DNA of 64,000 bases. Source: Ascaphus truei. Lineage: Eukaryota > Chordata > Amphibia > Anura > Ascaphidae. Below, one piece after another: positions 27,501 through 42,500 of this stretch. The position numbers were made by a program, and so were the translations under genes. The stretch spans positions 41,932,106 to 41,996,105 of the forward strand of contig CM071573.1 of the NCBI GenBank assembly GCA_036426205.1, written 5' to 3'. The notes beneath the pieces are model-generated. The model did not search any database. It was not told the DNA's origin and saw nothing but the letters and a program-made list of their open reading frames with translations. Each line of letters starts with the position of its first letter. Position 1 is the first letter of the stretch.

Positions 27501-30500
27501 TGGCCCTTCCCCAACAAGAGAGAACAGAAGGTTTCCTTGGGGACCCATATGACTAACGTGGGCCAACAGGAACTTCCAGCTCTTGCCAGGTGTTGCAGCA
27601 GGATCATTCACCACAGGGTGTGTGATGTTGTATCTGAGAACCGCACTCTTGATATTATCCAGAACTCTTTCATTTGGAAACTTGGCCGAGTGTACTCAAA
27701 CAATGACGAGGCCATCTGAAAGAAGTACGAGAAAAAAGGAACACACATCACCCACATGTTCAAACACGTGACTTTGCAATGAGAATGTCATTCACAAGAT
27801 GACACCAAAAAAGTTGTGTATTTACTCATGCTCATCCCTAAAAATGAAAATATGCCAAAATTCTTACAATATGTTAAGAGTAAGGAGCAAGTCTTTTAGA
27901 CTTTCTATTAATGTTTTTAAAAAAAAAGGACTCTGTGATCCAGCAACTGTAATTAATACCATTAGCCAATTGTATCTTGATTTATATATAGAAAATAGTG
28001 GACCTATGTATAAAGACAAGCCTTAAGTGTTGCGGCTGAAGGAGAGAGCAGCTTGTCATGAATTTTGAATGGCTTAGGTCAGGGGACCCCCACTGATTCT
28101 GGTGGTCTGGGGACTGCAGTTTGGGAACCAATGACTATTGTATGTAATTACTACCAAGATGTTGGTATATCATCTCTGCAGACATTCATAGTAGTGTCCA
28201 GTTTTAGGTAAGAAGATATTTATAGCAAATGTCTATGTAGATGGCGACTTCAGACTATATGCCAATATTCTTTTGGATATATAATAATAGTAAATAACGA
28301 GCCTTTAAGGATAAAAGATATCCATTAATGTTTCTTTTTTAAACGTGGGCAGTTTAGGCCAGCAACTTTAATAATACCATTAGTCAATTGTATTTTGTGT
28401 CTACGTTTACTGTACCAAGCAAAATTAGTGCTATGATTTGACCTGAATGGAATATTGCAGCATGTTTATTTGTGCAATCTGAAACTGTACTCCATGGCAA
28501 ATCCTAAAGCAATCTCATTTTCAGAAAGATATTGTAAAATATTTCAGAGGTATTGTTAATTAATACTTGCGTAGCATGTTAAATAAAGTAACCATGGTGA
28601 AGTATGTTAGGGCTGGGACCAAATTACTGCAATTTTGGAATCATTACAATATTCCTATAGGTAGGAGAACTTCAAATAACACAGTATGTATCTTATATTC
28701 TGTTAGGCGTCAAGTGTTTAGAGTTTGAAACTAAATACAATTGAAGAGTTATTAAAACATTCTCAACATATTGAAGTGTTGAACTAGAAAATGTGTTGAT
28801 GCTTTCACGTTACCCACTCAGGCTTAGCCCCTGCGTCAGCGCCGTGCTGAGGCGTGCTGCTGCTCCGCACTGAGCCCCTGCAGCCGCAATGAGAGCGGCT
28901 TTAGCAGGGGCTCGCGCACACGTCCGCACGCTTGGGGAAGCGTGTGTCTGACGGAGGTTTGAAATTTGGCGCTCGCCGGAGCGCAGGGCCGGTCACGTGA
29001 GCGGTCGCCTATGAGGGGATCCAGCTCCGTGACGTGACTGGCCCGTCCCGATACGCCCACGGACGGCGCGTGTGTAAGGCAGGGAAAGCACCGCTTTCCC
29101 TGAGCCTTAGCGCGCCACAGCCGGATCAAAGCACTATGTCCAGGCCTTAGATTTGTGTCTCAAATGAAAACTTAACTTGGGAAATTGATAGCTGAAAGAC
29201 AGTAACCCAAAATGTTTGCCAATAAAAATATACCACTAACATAATGTTTGTGATATTAAGTATGTAATCTATTAAAAATATCACTATTTAACCATTTCAG
29301 TACTGTATGCATACTCTGCAAACAATGCATAATTTGCCCCACCAGCATTGAAGTGGATTATTAGACACATACATACATACATACATACCCCAGTGCCCAT
29401 ACAATTCGCAATCAAGGAAAATATGTTGAGTGGCATCAGCAGAATAACAGCATCAGCTGCATTGGTGCAGAATTCTGCAGAGAAAGAGCTTCACTTGACA
29501 AGAATTGCAACAGAAAAACTTTGGGTAAACTTGAATCTCACACACACAAAACAAAAAAACAAAACCGCTCCAAAACTCTGCTGGCCAATTTTAATGTGTA
29601 TAACTAGGTGCTGCAGCACTTAAACCCTGAACTTAGAGACATAAGTGAGGGTGGGTGCAGCTCTGAACAGACAACAAAGAACAGGTACTAAGAAATAAAC
29701 CCAAAACAGTTCACTTGGCAGCCACACTTGTGATACAAGTTAAAACTTGACTATTGTTATATCATTTAAAAAAATAAATCTACATCGCATGCTTGATAAA
29801 AAAAAAAAAAACAGAGGTGAATCTGGGAACGAGATGGTAATTTACCTATAATAACTTTATCATAGAGCAACTAAATAAAGTGTTACTCTTTGACGGTAAA
29901 CTACCAGGAAATACAATGTTGAGTCAAAGTAGACTAGACTGAATAAACTATGTGGTAGTTAGTAACAATGTATAATGATATAGTAGCTAATGATATCGTA
30001 CAGAATGACTACTAGCCATATAAAGTGTAGGCAACAGCCCTGATATCAGAAAACACTAGCGGGTAACACAAATGTCCAGATGGATAATTAGAGAGCAACA
30101 ACAGCTTAAGTAGAGGTCTAATACCAATGTACAGTATTGTGCCAGGCTGTTACACTGATCTACAGTAATTGCAACTATTTGCCAATAGAGCAAATACAGT
30201 AAAGTATACAGTATAGGAGTTTTCCAACTAATTGAATCTGATAATAAAAAAACGATGCCTAACGATTACAATCCCAGAATACCAATCTATCTATGTTGAA
30301 GATGGATCATATGAGCGTAGGGTCAAATCCTGAATCTTGCCAGATCTAAATAGAATAAGGCTTGTTGTACTGGGGGTATTTTATTGTCTCATGCAGGGGG
30401 GTCAACTCCAGTCTCAAGCACCCCAACAGGTCAGGTTTTCAGAATATCCCCGCTTCACACGTTGCTCAGAGGCTCAGTCAAAGGCTTGTTATATAGTAGG

Positions 30501-33500
30501 CCTGGTGCGCCCGCCGTTGCGCATGCACGTGAAGCAGCGCGTTTCGTTTATTATATGTAAGCGGTGGCGTGAGCAGCTATAGAAATCACAGTGATAGCCG
30601 CCTGTGTGATTGGCTTGGTAGTGTCATTGGCGCGGCGGCAGCGCAAAAATAAAATTTTCATGTATTTGCTGTAATCTGCCGCGTCACCGCTCACTGCCGT
30701 GCGCGCAGCTGAAGTATAGAATGCCAGGCCTGGACACAGCCAATTCTAATTGACGTGCACGCACTATATTACACAGCCTCAGACTAGAAGACTGCGTGAT
30801 ACAGCACTGTAATCAACTTCTTAACCTCTCCTGATTTCGTCCCACGCTACAACCGATGCGCCTATGATGTATACGAAACTACGCCATTTCTCTCTAAGGT
30901 GCACGTTTGCCTATTATAGAATTGGAGAGGTAGGGCCTAGGAAGGCGTCCCGATTGGAATGAGTAGCGGGTGCTGACAAATTTAACATGAACTTTGACGT
31001 TTCATTGGCATGACATAACGGGAGGTAGAAAGTCCGCTTAAGCTGCAAAGCGACCATGATTGGTCAGTTTTTTTAATGCCCTAATATTTTACTGCATTAA
31101 GGGGTATCCTATAAGCTAAAGTGGCCAACTTGTGGCATCGGGCCACTTCAGTAAGGGCTTCCGTGGAATGCCCACTGCCCCCCCCTCACCACCATACCGC
31201 CGCAGCACCTCCACTCCATACGCCGGATGTGGGCCCACCTTAAAACATCTGCCTGCAGGGGCCCCCAGCTCCCTTGCACGGGACCGGAGCGCTCCCTCTC
31301 ACCCCAGGGTAATTCTTTTTAGAGGTGTGGGGATTGAGTGAGAGAGGAGAGGGTGTGTAGGGGGCGGTGGGGGGGTGTGAGACAGGAAGGGCGGGGGGGT
31401 GAATTGAGTGAGAGAGCAGCAGGGGGTAGAATTAAGTGAGAGGAGGATGGGGTGCGTGAGAGGGGAGGGCGCTGTAGGACTCAAGCCTGGGGAAAAAAAA
31501 AAAAAAGAAGGGTTGGCTGCCCCTGTTATAGGCAATAGCAAATCACCCAAGAAATATGCAGAGCATATTCTCATAACAAAAAGGATGTATTAATAAGCAC
31601 TATACAGGTATATTACATTGCCTACGGTCCTATCTTTCAGGGAGCACCAACACAGGTTTTGAATACAAAATTTTAAATGCACATTAGTTTACAATTGACT
31701 AGAAACTGGCTGCGTTATACAAAGTGTGATCTCGTTGGGATAGAGATTTGGATATTTTAATATCAGCATTAAAACACAATATTAGCAAAAAACATTTTGA
31801 AGCATACAAAAAGACACCATACATTTAGTGAGGTAGGCAAATCAGGAAGAATTTGCTACATTAAGTCTTGAAATACAACTATCTATGCACTTAAGTTTCC
31901 CTGCTTAAGTAGGAGAAAAGGGCAATTTTCAAAGTATCTCGCTCTGCGAATCCTTTACAGTGTTTATAACATTGTGTTCCTAATATGGAGATAGCAACAG
32001 CACATGGAATACCTCACATTGGAAGTTCATTTCATCTGTTGCAGACAACTTAAACGTATTTCCCACAAATATTTGTTTCTCTGTGATATAAGCAGCGCCA
32101 TTATTTGGCCATAGCGTCAAACCCTCGTAAAATCAACAAGTACTCCTTGCGCACAGGACAATTCTGATTTCACTTTCAGTCGTGCTGTCTTCCATACGCG
32201 AACCTTCACTTTAACACACCCTAATACACATTATGTGTCACTATTTCATCACTTTAACCCCTTTAGTGCCAAGGGTTGCAGGGTCCTCAGGTATAAGCAT
32301 ATAGGTGGGAAGACCTCTCCATTCCACTATAAATTAATTTAAAATGTTAGAACTTATTTTTACAAGAGTAAATAAAACAACCAATTATACTTGCATTAAG
32401 GTGATATCTGAAATGGACTATATTACCAGTTTAAACAACCTCACACATTGTGGCACAAATATTAATGGTGTCCATGCTGCCCATACGCACAATCTTTAAT
32501 TATTTTGCCGGGGGGAACTGAAACACATCATAATACTCAGCATCATAAAAACATGTTCATTATTACTAATTTACAACCATTAACCACGGTTTTAAACTCT
32601 CGATGCGACAGAGGCTGCACACCTTACTCACACCTCGGTCCGCAAGGGGTTAAGATTGCCTCATTCGTGCAGTTGTACATAGTTGAACCTAAAAAAAAAA
32701 AAAAAATATATTAAAATCACTATGACATAAGGTTTTTAGGGTGATGACGCATGCCACAGAGAACAAGAACCGTCATTCTGCGCAATAAAATCAATCTAAA
32801 CATTGTAAGAACAGGTTAATCTGGTCCCTACAGATGGAATATTTTCAACGTACGAGCTACATCAAGCTTTCAGCATATCAAGTGAGGCAGTTCTGAAGAA
32901 TATAATTTATTAAGTCACTGCTAATATATTGGTTATAACCATTTCAGTGTGCAGTGCCACTGTAATACTTTCCCGTCAGAACCTAAAAAAAAAAAAAAAA
33001 AAAAAAGGTGACATATTCACTCCTTACAGAATCATTCTATTCTTACAGCAAGTATGAATGTTTTAACCTTTTTTGTTGCCAAGGTGCTAAAAAGTTGCAA
33101 TATATTTTTTACCCATGATTCTGTGAGGACTTTCTATGTACTAGGAATACTATACAAGGCGCGAAATAGCATCCTGCATCTCCAAATGGGGCTAACAATA
33201 TTCCATATTGTATCGCAGCCTAAATTTTGTGGCCACTTTCCAGTTCTGTCTGGTCAAAAACAAACAAACAATCAAAAAAACCACTGGCAATCTATAGGGA
33301 TCTTCATTAGGGCAGTGTTGAAAGTGCCTTACTTTCAACGAAACGTTTTTTTTTTGGACTAAACATTTTTAACACACACATTTTAAATGGCTCGCGTGTG
33401 TGTCTTTCATCGGACTCAGTCGTTAGGGAAGTTATTAATTATACGTTTATTAATTTCATGGTGAGTGCACTGACCTTTACGATTTTCATTTTATGGGCGT

Positions 33501-36500
33501 GCTAGCTATTTTTTTTGCCGAGATTCCTGCTCTCGCATTGAATGTGGTGAGTCAAAAACAAGCGGTACGTTACTGGATTACAGGTATAACCAGGGGAGCA
33601 ATCACCCCAAAACAATATATTTCGCCCTGCTACAGTAAATTTTCCAGCACTAGTGAGCCTCTCTCGGGTGGCGAATTTTATCTGAAAACATCCAGAATGA
33701 AAGATACAGTCTGTTTTAAATAGCCCCATTTGGTTATTGCCACTGGTGCCCGAAGTACACAAAAGCAGCAATTTATAGGTGTACAGGGTTATTTGGCCCA
33801 ATGCAGACCGACCAATTAGACAAGACTGGTAAACACAGAAATTTTCCAGGGCTGATTTGATGAAAAATATGTGCAGTGCCATCACGCAAAAGCACCCTTA
33901 ACGCAGGCGTGGGCAATTCCAGTCCGCAAGGCCCACCAAAGGTGCAGGTTTTAGGATATCCCTGCTGCAGCAGAGGTGACTCAGTGAGTGACGGGATCCA
34001 CACCATGTACTGAACGCCTCAAAACACTGACCTGTTGGTGGCTACCTTGAGGACTGGAATGTGCCCCACCCCTTGCTCCTACATAAAACTACCACCCAGA
34101 AAAAAATATTTAATATAGCTTGTGCGACAAAGAATTCAACATGGGTAACTTCGATTTCCCAACAAAAAGTTTCTGGATTGGGTAATCTTTATTCGAAAAC
34201 AGTGTAAATTTAGCGAAAAAAATACTCAGTGGCCCACACCGTTCAGGACTTTGATCATAATGTTCATAGCAGCCCTTAGTAAAACAGGAAAGGAATTAAA
34301 TAATTTAATTGCAACTGGGTTCCCCGATAAGGCCATACCATAGACTTATGTACAGGTCTACCATATACATTTGGCAAACAGAGGCCCACAACATTAGTAA
34401 GAATGTGTAATGCCTCACCCTACTCCCTGAATGAAAAATTGGCCAGACACCACGCCTATAGCATGAAAAAGAACCCACACTCAAAGTATATCATTTTCTG
34501 TTAAGTAGAAGAAACCACAATGGACATGTAGATATGGGTTACTTTGTCTTTCCCAAGGAATCTTTCGTGGGAATCACCTACAGTACCAATGACAAAGATG
34601 TTGTTGGCGGCAATGTTATATTTCACATTTTTCCAATAAACATTGTAATAAATCTGCATACAGAGTCTGTGTGTACACCCTAGCACACCCTATGAAGCAT
34701 ATGTAAAGTGCAATTTTAAATTGGTGTCCTGGTCCCCCATGTGCCATTAGTAGCACAACATAAGGAATATTCCCTGTTAAACCCCTATATAATGCATATG
34801 AATGTGGATATCATTATTGTCTGATGAGCCACGATCACACACACAATCACGAAATAGTCTTTTATTTCTATTATATTTCCTTAATGTTTTTCCGTGAAAA
34901 AGTGTGGTGTCCTTCCAATTAGCATTGCGCTGCGATTATAGTGCCGCGACTACGCTTCAAAACATGTATGATGCCATAAGCGGAACCGACGGCGCAAACG
35001 GAGCTACCAACCAATCCGTAGTCACTAGCAACTTTGATGTTGTAGAGACGGTCTCCCCATGTGATGCTACAGCCAATCACCTAGCCCCTCTGCCTCCCCC
35101 CTTGTTGACGGCAACTCCCTTCTCAGCCCAAGCGGACCGTCTCCCAAACCTGATTACAAACTTTCGCAAGGGCGACACCGCGCACGGCGTGATGTCACCC
35201 TAGGTCGCGTCGCGCCGGCACTATAAAACGTGGCCTTAGACAGGTTGAATACCCAATTGTCTTTGTATAACCATAACTAAACCGCACTACACCCAGACAC
35301 AAACTGTAAATGTTCTGAAAGTAGACCAATTAAGAGTAATCCTGGATGAGCGAACGTTTAAACGATCATATCAAAAAGGTGACTATGGTGTCACTTTCCT
35401 ATAATGCGATAAAATTGACATTTTCTGTGTGCTTCTTACACCAGAGTGGCGGTTGCATTTTAACCGCAAGCAGTTTTATCTTACACGATACTCGGGTTAA
35501 CCCTTATTGACTACACCAAAATCAGGTGACGACATTAATTGTAGTATAAAAAAAGGTCTGTGAAATAGAAGTGTTCAAATACAATGACTATGCAACCACA
35601 AATTTGAGTTAATTTCCCAAAAGATTACACCAGCGAAAATTTTACTCCACAAGTACTAAGGTACCCAGATTCTACAGAAAAGGGTCCCGCGCCCCAACAG
35701 TGGGGGCGCGCCGGCGGTTTACAGAGGCCACGCCCCAGCGTTCCGGAGGCACTTAAAGTAAGTGCCGGGGGGCTGTTTTTTTTACAGGGCCTCGCTAAAC
35801 CTACTTACCTCTGAAATTCAGCTGGCATCTGGAGATGCGTCGCCATGGCAAAGCGGCGTCGAAAGAGACGACGGGCGTCATGCGGACCCGTCACGTTGCT
35901 ATGGCGACGTGACATCATTACCATCCCAGACGCGCGGAAAAGGTTAAGGAGGAGGCAGGGAGGGGGCGCCCCGTGGTGAGCGAGGACACTTCAAGAGGGG
36001 GGCGGCAGCCGGACAAAAAAGATTTCGCGCCAACATGATTAAAGGGATTCTGTCCCCCATCTAAAGTACCATATACTGTTATGGGGGAACACCCCGACAA
36101 AAAAATATATGAAAATCGGCTATGAATGGTGCTCAGAATAGTCCATAAAACATAATTGCTCAGTCTCTCAGCACATATTCATGGTGTGGGCGATGAAAGT
36201 GACCAGCTCTAGAAACGGGGGCTGCTCTGTGACAGGGAAAAAAAGCCACCAGTATATGCCTGGAAAACATCATCTAGTCTGCAGTGCGCAATGCACTAGT
36301 TAACTTCAACCGGGGAAACCTCAGGACAATAAGTTGGATCCCAGCCTGCCCTCAATCGAGGTGTGTAAAACCCAGGCGCTATAGACACACTGGATTTGCG
36401 TTGTTGTGAGAAGGAGAGCCTGCTGCTAAGAGATTCTGATACCAAAGGTCTGCATAAACCAACAGTAACTGAATTATAAAACTGTCTGGCTCCCTGCCCT

Positions 36501-39500
36501 CTAGAAAAGGGATGTCGTTGCCTGAGTTACACCAAGGTCGCCTAAAGAGAAACTGTTTTGTTTTGTTTTGCCTGAAGCAAAAGCTAGTTTGGTTGTGTGT
36601 TGCTAATAGGTTTAAGGCTAAATAAATACGCCTTGGAAAGAAACCAAACGTGTGTAGTTGCATGTCACCGCCCAACATATGGTGTCAGAAGTGGGATGGT
36701 TTTTTCAAAACCGGCCTCTGCAGTTAAAGGACCAAACACAAACAAGCAATGGAAGACAATGTTGACAAGGTTTCTGTGTGAGCCAACCAGCAGCAGGGAC
36801 AGTTTAATGACCAGGAGGCAGACCAAACAGAAGGCGACGTTAATGCAGGGAAAAGGCCCGGTGCAAGCGCCGAGAGAGATTGAAAGACTACAAGCACACA
36901 GGATGAACGGATTGCCAAGTGATGAACGAATTCCAAGGGGCTGCCCAGGCCAGAACTAGCAAGCAGACACCCTATACTCCTGAGGAAATGGCCTCCCCCG
37001 AACGACGATCAGACGGCTTTCTTACTGAACTCCTTTGAAAGCGTTGCCGCAAAGCTAGCGGCTGGGCAACAGAGAGATGGGCAAATCTGACTTTGCGCCC
37101 CACCCGCTCCATCATAGGACGAAGACAAGCCTCCACTATCACGGGTATCACGCCAGATCCCACGGCATGGACTACCGACCAAGTTCACAAAGCCGCCATA
37201 CTGGACGCTTAGGTCTGACCCCAGAGAACTTACACCGGGCCAAGCAGCTTCCGGAAATGCAAGTACCAACGCTACCAGACGAGACCCCGGTCCTCGCTCA
37301 GCGATTATCCTGGACTTAGGACGCGCCCTGCGATACCAACCAGAGGGCAGGCCAACTAAGAGGCCAAATTTTTTCATGAGCAGGTGGTTTTGCGAAAAAT
37401 TGCCTAAAAATAATACCCCCTTTCCGCCACGCTAGTGGGTAACACAGCCCAACGCTGCCTGAAACCTAGCTTTGGCCGGTCCGACTCACCGTGGAGAACT
37501 TCTTGGGCTGAAGACAGCAGGCGAGTGTCCTGGAACCGACTCCACCGCCCTGGAGGCTGACCCAAGCCAGGGAGGTCGGATCAACGGAGCAACCCTACGG
37601 CCACGTCCACGGAAACGCCAAGTCCACACGGAAGGAACAGTCGTTCCAGCGAGGACGGAGTCCAAATGTGCGTCCCGAGAGCCCACCCTCATCTCCCTTC
37701 AGGATGTCGGATCGTGTCGCAAAATGAGAGGAACTCCGAGGACGGCGCCCAACCAGGAACCCCACCAGATGCTGGTTCCAGTAACCGGTCCAGCGAAAGC
37801 GCTATCCACAACCCCCTCTGCGAGGGAATCCTATACAGGCCTCCCCTGCGGAGAACAGGCCACGGTAGTGGCTGTCCCAAGGATTGTCTAATTCAGCAGA
37901 ACGTCGCCCCTCGGCTTTAATGGGCGAAAATAAAAGGACCTGGCTAATTCCAGCCCTGATTGGGAGGAAAAACGTCAACAGAGCCCTTGTAGATTCGGGC
38001 CTGGGAAAACCTCTGGTCCTACAGGAACTGCTTACCGCCCAACCGTGTCGTTTTTTGACCTCCACAGGAGCCTAGAATGTACCTACCACTGCGATGTAAA
38101 AACGTATCCGCGGTAAACACCGCTACAGGTACAAGGTCAGGGAGGCTTACCTCGAGTAGGAGTCGTTCCATGGCTTCCCTGCCCCGTTGTATCGGTCGGG
38201 ACTGGCACGCTTTCTTTTTCGCGACCCTAATGGCCCCAGTCCACTTTCACGAGGAGACCCCCCCCTCTCTGGGACCTCAGGAGAACCCAGGCAAAACTGT
38301 TACCCTTCTCGGACGACCTTTTTCACAAGTAGACACCGCCGGTCAAAAGACTCCGGTAAGCACAAGACGCTTGGACAAAACAGGAAAGTTGCAGAAATCG
38401 GGTCATCAAGGTGACCATTCTAGTAGTCGAGGTCACAAGTGATGCTGGGGGACTGGCCAAAGGGAGGGGGATAGCAGCCCTGGAGATTTACCAGCACCTG
38501 TACCTCCTGACCTTTCGCACAGAAGCAAAGGGCAAGACCCAGCCTTGCCCTAGACAGTATGACAAGGTGCGTGAAACATTGATGAAACAGCATTTTAGAT
38601 GCACAGGGGGTGATGGGATTCCACCATTTTGGCTTTAAAAGGATATCCTCCTTATAGGTCGGGTGATATGCAGACACAAACAGCGGGCAGGTCACCAGAC
38701 AGATATTCGGTTACCCCAGGCGTTCTTGTGCAAACCTCTCGTGCTTCACCTCTAGACCATACTGTACCTTGGGTGGTCACACATGGGGCAGCGCGATAAA
38801 ACACTTGGACCGTATTTCATCAGATTATATTGGCCAGGGATGCATTAGTGATACTTGCTAAGCTATGGCACCGCATGTCCGGAGTGCCAGCCTAACTAGT
38901 CCACAAAAGACAAAAACCAGACCTTGGTTCCTCTACCTTGGCCTGTCAGTCCTTGGGAGGATCAAAACTGGGGCTAGACTCTGGTAGGACTCTAGAACCT
39001 TCTGCGAAAGCGACACAGGTTTATTACTTTAATATGGACTATGCAACAGGCTATCCTGAGCGTTCCCCCTGAGAACAGCACGGCGAAGCACCAGCCTAGC
39101 CAACAAGTTGTTGGAACTCGTTCTCCGGTTGGACTCGTCCCAGTTTGTTGAGAAGAACAAGGTACAATTTCATGGCTCACACTGATGGGATGTCTTAAAG
39201 TTACTAGACGGTCCATCTGTTCGAACATGGTCTACCATCCACAGACGCACGGATTGTGTGGAAGATTAACCTGGAAATCTAAAGGATGCGAGGAAATTTG
39301 TAGATTCCAGAGAAAGAGCGCATTATGAACTTTCTCCCTTTTTCTGCCTGTTTCGCAGTGAGGGAAGTTCCACAGAGCCTCCACGGGCCATTCTCTCAAT
39401 TTGAATCCTGTCTCTATGCGAAACCACGGGTCCTACTACTAGACATTCTAAGATATACGGGGAGGAACAGCAGTTCCCCTTCTTAACGAATACCATGCAA

Positions 39501-42500
39501 TATGTACTTAGACATAGGAAGCGCCCTAGATGTGGTCGGCCATTTCGCCAGGGGAATCCTTAGCATCAGCCCAGGACAGTTAAGGAGAGACATTACAATA
39601 AGACATGCTCGCCATGAGAGTGTTTCACCAAGGAGACCAGTGATGTTATTCTTCCAGTTGCGAGAGTACAACTCTGCGCAACCGGCCGGGCCCCATTCGA
39701 AGTACTCCACCGGACGGGTGATGTGGATTAAGCAGACGCTCAAACCAGGGTCCAGGAAGGGTAAACAAATTTACCATGTGAAACCTTGTGAGAAACCATG
39801 GAAAGATGCAGCGGTTCCTATTCATCACCACCGGGGGAGGAGGAAACGGACTTGGGTCTCAGCCCTCCAGGGAGAACATTGTGAGTGACGACTAAACATC
39901 TCCAATGGGTAAACATCCGTTGCTCCTCTGACCACAAAACAGGGACTTGTTAAGCAATAATTACACAATTTCCAGGATGGTTTTTTTCTGACTTACCCAG
40001 GACAAACTACCATTAATTTCATGCTAATCGAGAAAGCACCTGGGCTAAACCGCCTACGTCCGTCCTTATAGGCCTTGCCTGAAAGTCGTAGGTGCTATGG
40101 TAGAGAAGGTCCAGCGACCAAGATGTTAACAACGAGGAGTGCATTGACGGAATCATGCAGGTGCCACGTGGTGTAGTCCACCATAATTATGGTCCCTAAA
40201 CCCGATGGGAAGGAAGATTTGGGTGGACCTCGAAAGGTTCAAAGCCGCCGTATCCAAGCCTTCTGACCCGACCATATCGATGCACAAGGGGCCAAGAACT
40301 AATGCCGCCCTTGAGTACCAAGAGGCACACTATATCTTCACTTGGCACCCTGACACAACAGGATACTGGCAAATCCCCTTAGAGGAAAAGTCCAAATGCA
40401 AACAGCCTTTGCCACTCCTATGGGTTATACCAGTTGGACAATGCCCTATTTGGACTGAATGGAGCCCCAGCCACCATTCAGGACTCATGGGGATAACGGT
40501 ACTTAGGACCCATCCGGACCTTATGCGCGCCACTACTACGATGCAGCCATGTCATTATAGTAAAAACTGGCGGGCCCATCTTCAAATCAGGCATGAAAGC
40601 GCGTCTCAAATCCACTTAGAGCAGGAAGGGCTCACGCACAACCCTAAGCCAACCTATGGCCTCTGGGGTAAAGCAGGAAACCAAATATGCTACGGGTATG
40701 CACCACAGTGGGAGGTGGAAAAGTACCGGCCACACCGGACCCCAAATCGCCCTCGACCCCCTGAACAGAGTTCCGACCCACCCAAACAAAAGCCCAGGCC
40801 ACACTATTGGCGGCCTTCTAGCAGGGTCAATACCGGCGGTCTCATCCCAAAAAACTATTCGGAAGCCCGGGCAAGACCCAGTACCCATGGCAGCCCCCAC
40901 ACAAAAAGTGTTGCCCCTACCAAGTGTGTGGCCAAGGGATTGTCAGACACAGCCATATGAGGACATAAAACAGCGTGTCTATCCCAGCAGGCCCCCAGTC
41001 CCACACTCCCTCCCAGCAAGCCACAGACAAACGCCCTTCTATAGTGAAACAGAATTCATGCAGAGAAGGGCTAGGGGGCAGTGTTGTCACAACAGTTTGA
41101 GGGATTACCGACCCTCCTATACTTTTCCTCGAGTAGGAATTCAGCCTTCACCAAAGGACAAAAATCTACCAGTGATTGAGCAAGACGTGCCTCGCCAGTA
41201 AAAGATGGAGCAATCGAGGCATTGAGGCATTACCTGGCGGAGCCATCATTTCACTTCTCGGTGACGCCGATATGCGCCACGCAACAGTGGTCCTAAATAG
41301 CATGAAAGATGATCCAATGCCAGATTGACTAGGGGTATATGAGCCCCACTCCACAACCCTTTCTTATTTGAGATTACAGCACCCTACCGCGCCGGCGACA
41401 AAACGAGAACGCAACAAGGACTCATTTCTAGAGAAGGGAGTTGGATGTCGTGGCTTCAGTTACGTGCGTAGCCACACAGCACAACACACCTAACAGGCGG
41501 AGGAATGTACAGGGATAAATAAAAGCCACGGTTATATTGCCTGGAAAACCTATGTCTAGAGTGCAGATGCAACACTGACTTAGGTCGAACTTCAGCTGAG
41601 GAACCGCAGGACAATTAAGTTGGATCCCAGCTGACCCCTAATCAAGGTGTGTTAAATAAACCCAGGCGATAGACACATGGATCTTGGTTGATTGATAGAG
41701 AGGAGTAAAGCTGCTGCTAAAGAGATATTCCTGCTACAAGGTTGATAAACAAAGTAACTGAACTTTATAAACTGTCTGATCTCCTGCATTAGAAAAGGGA
41801 TTGAATGCCACAACATAACGAGGTTACACACGTCTGCTAAAGAGAAACTGTTTCGACTTTGTTTTGCTGAAGAAAGCTATTTGTTTGTGTGTTGTATATC
41901 TTTTAAGGCTAAATAAATAAGACATTGGCAAAAGAACCCACATATGTGTAGTTGCATGTACCTCTGTACCACGTGTGTAAGTTGCATGTACAACAGGCTC
42001 ATGAATTTTATAAACAAAAGTGATTATTGAACTGCGCAGGTCTAAAAACAGTCAGATTGAGTGCACAATACATGTGGCAAAGTATAAGAGCTCATGGGGA
42101 ATCATCCTAGTAGGTTTCCCCCCCCCATACCGCGCTTCACACTATAAGAATAACAACCCCCCCTACATTCCTCAGATATAGACAAATAGACGCCAGCTTT
42201 TATACCTCATTTAATTTAACTCACAATATATATAAATTATTAATAAATAAAAAATAAAATAAGTCTCTAATCAGAGGAGGTATTGGCATTAGTATACCTG
42301 TAAAGCAAGGTACGCAAACTTGTAAAGTCGTGCACACTGCCTGCTCTCCAAACTACTTGCATCCCCCCCCCCCTTCATTCCCCTCGGCATCTCTCTCTGT
42401 AGATGTTGCTACGCATGTGTCATGGCAATGCACAACTATTGTATGCCGTCATTTGACCACCACGTTACCGTGGCAAAGTATTGCAATTTGATGATCACAT

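Larger units (their letters stand above)
36228..41995 (+). mobile_element. Gmr1-like Gypsy-class LTR retrotransposon, complete but broken
   Basis: 5.8 kb: 5' LTR 36228-36677, primer binding site 36680-36697, internal region, polypurine tract before 41516, 3' LTR 41516-41995, then GGCTC. Pieces of pol are recognisable in changing frames in the order integrase zinc finger (~38750-38900, ending in CPEC), integrase core (~38930-39480), integrase C-terminus (~39590-39830, KGKQIYHVK...PW), reverse transcriptase (~40150-40860, [10 protein letters not shown]) and RNase H (~41100-41300, VIEQ). Integrase before reverse transcriptase is the order known from Gmr1-like elements of fish and other deuterostomes, unlike standard Gypsy. 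Dense frameshifts break every domain and no intact YxDD box is readable, so no active protein can come from this copy as written. Gag and protease could not be recognised in 36700-38400. The shared sequence noise suggests many breaks are read errors. Confidence 0.88.

Noticed and set aside
37472..37920. A 139-codon frame in the LTR element as a possible gag gene
   Set aside because: No zinc knuckle or other gag landmark, and the surrounding sequence is full of frameshifts, so I could not support a call.
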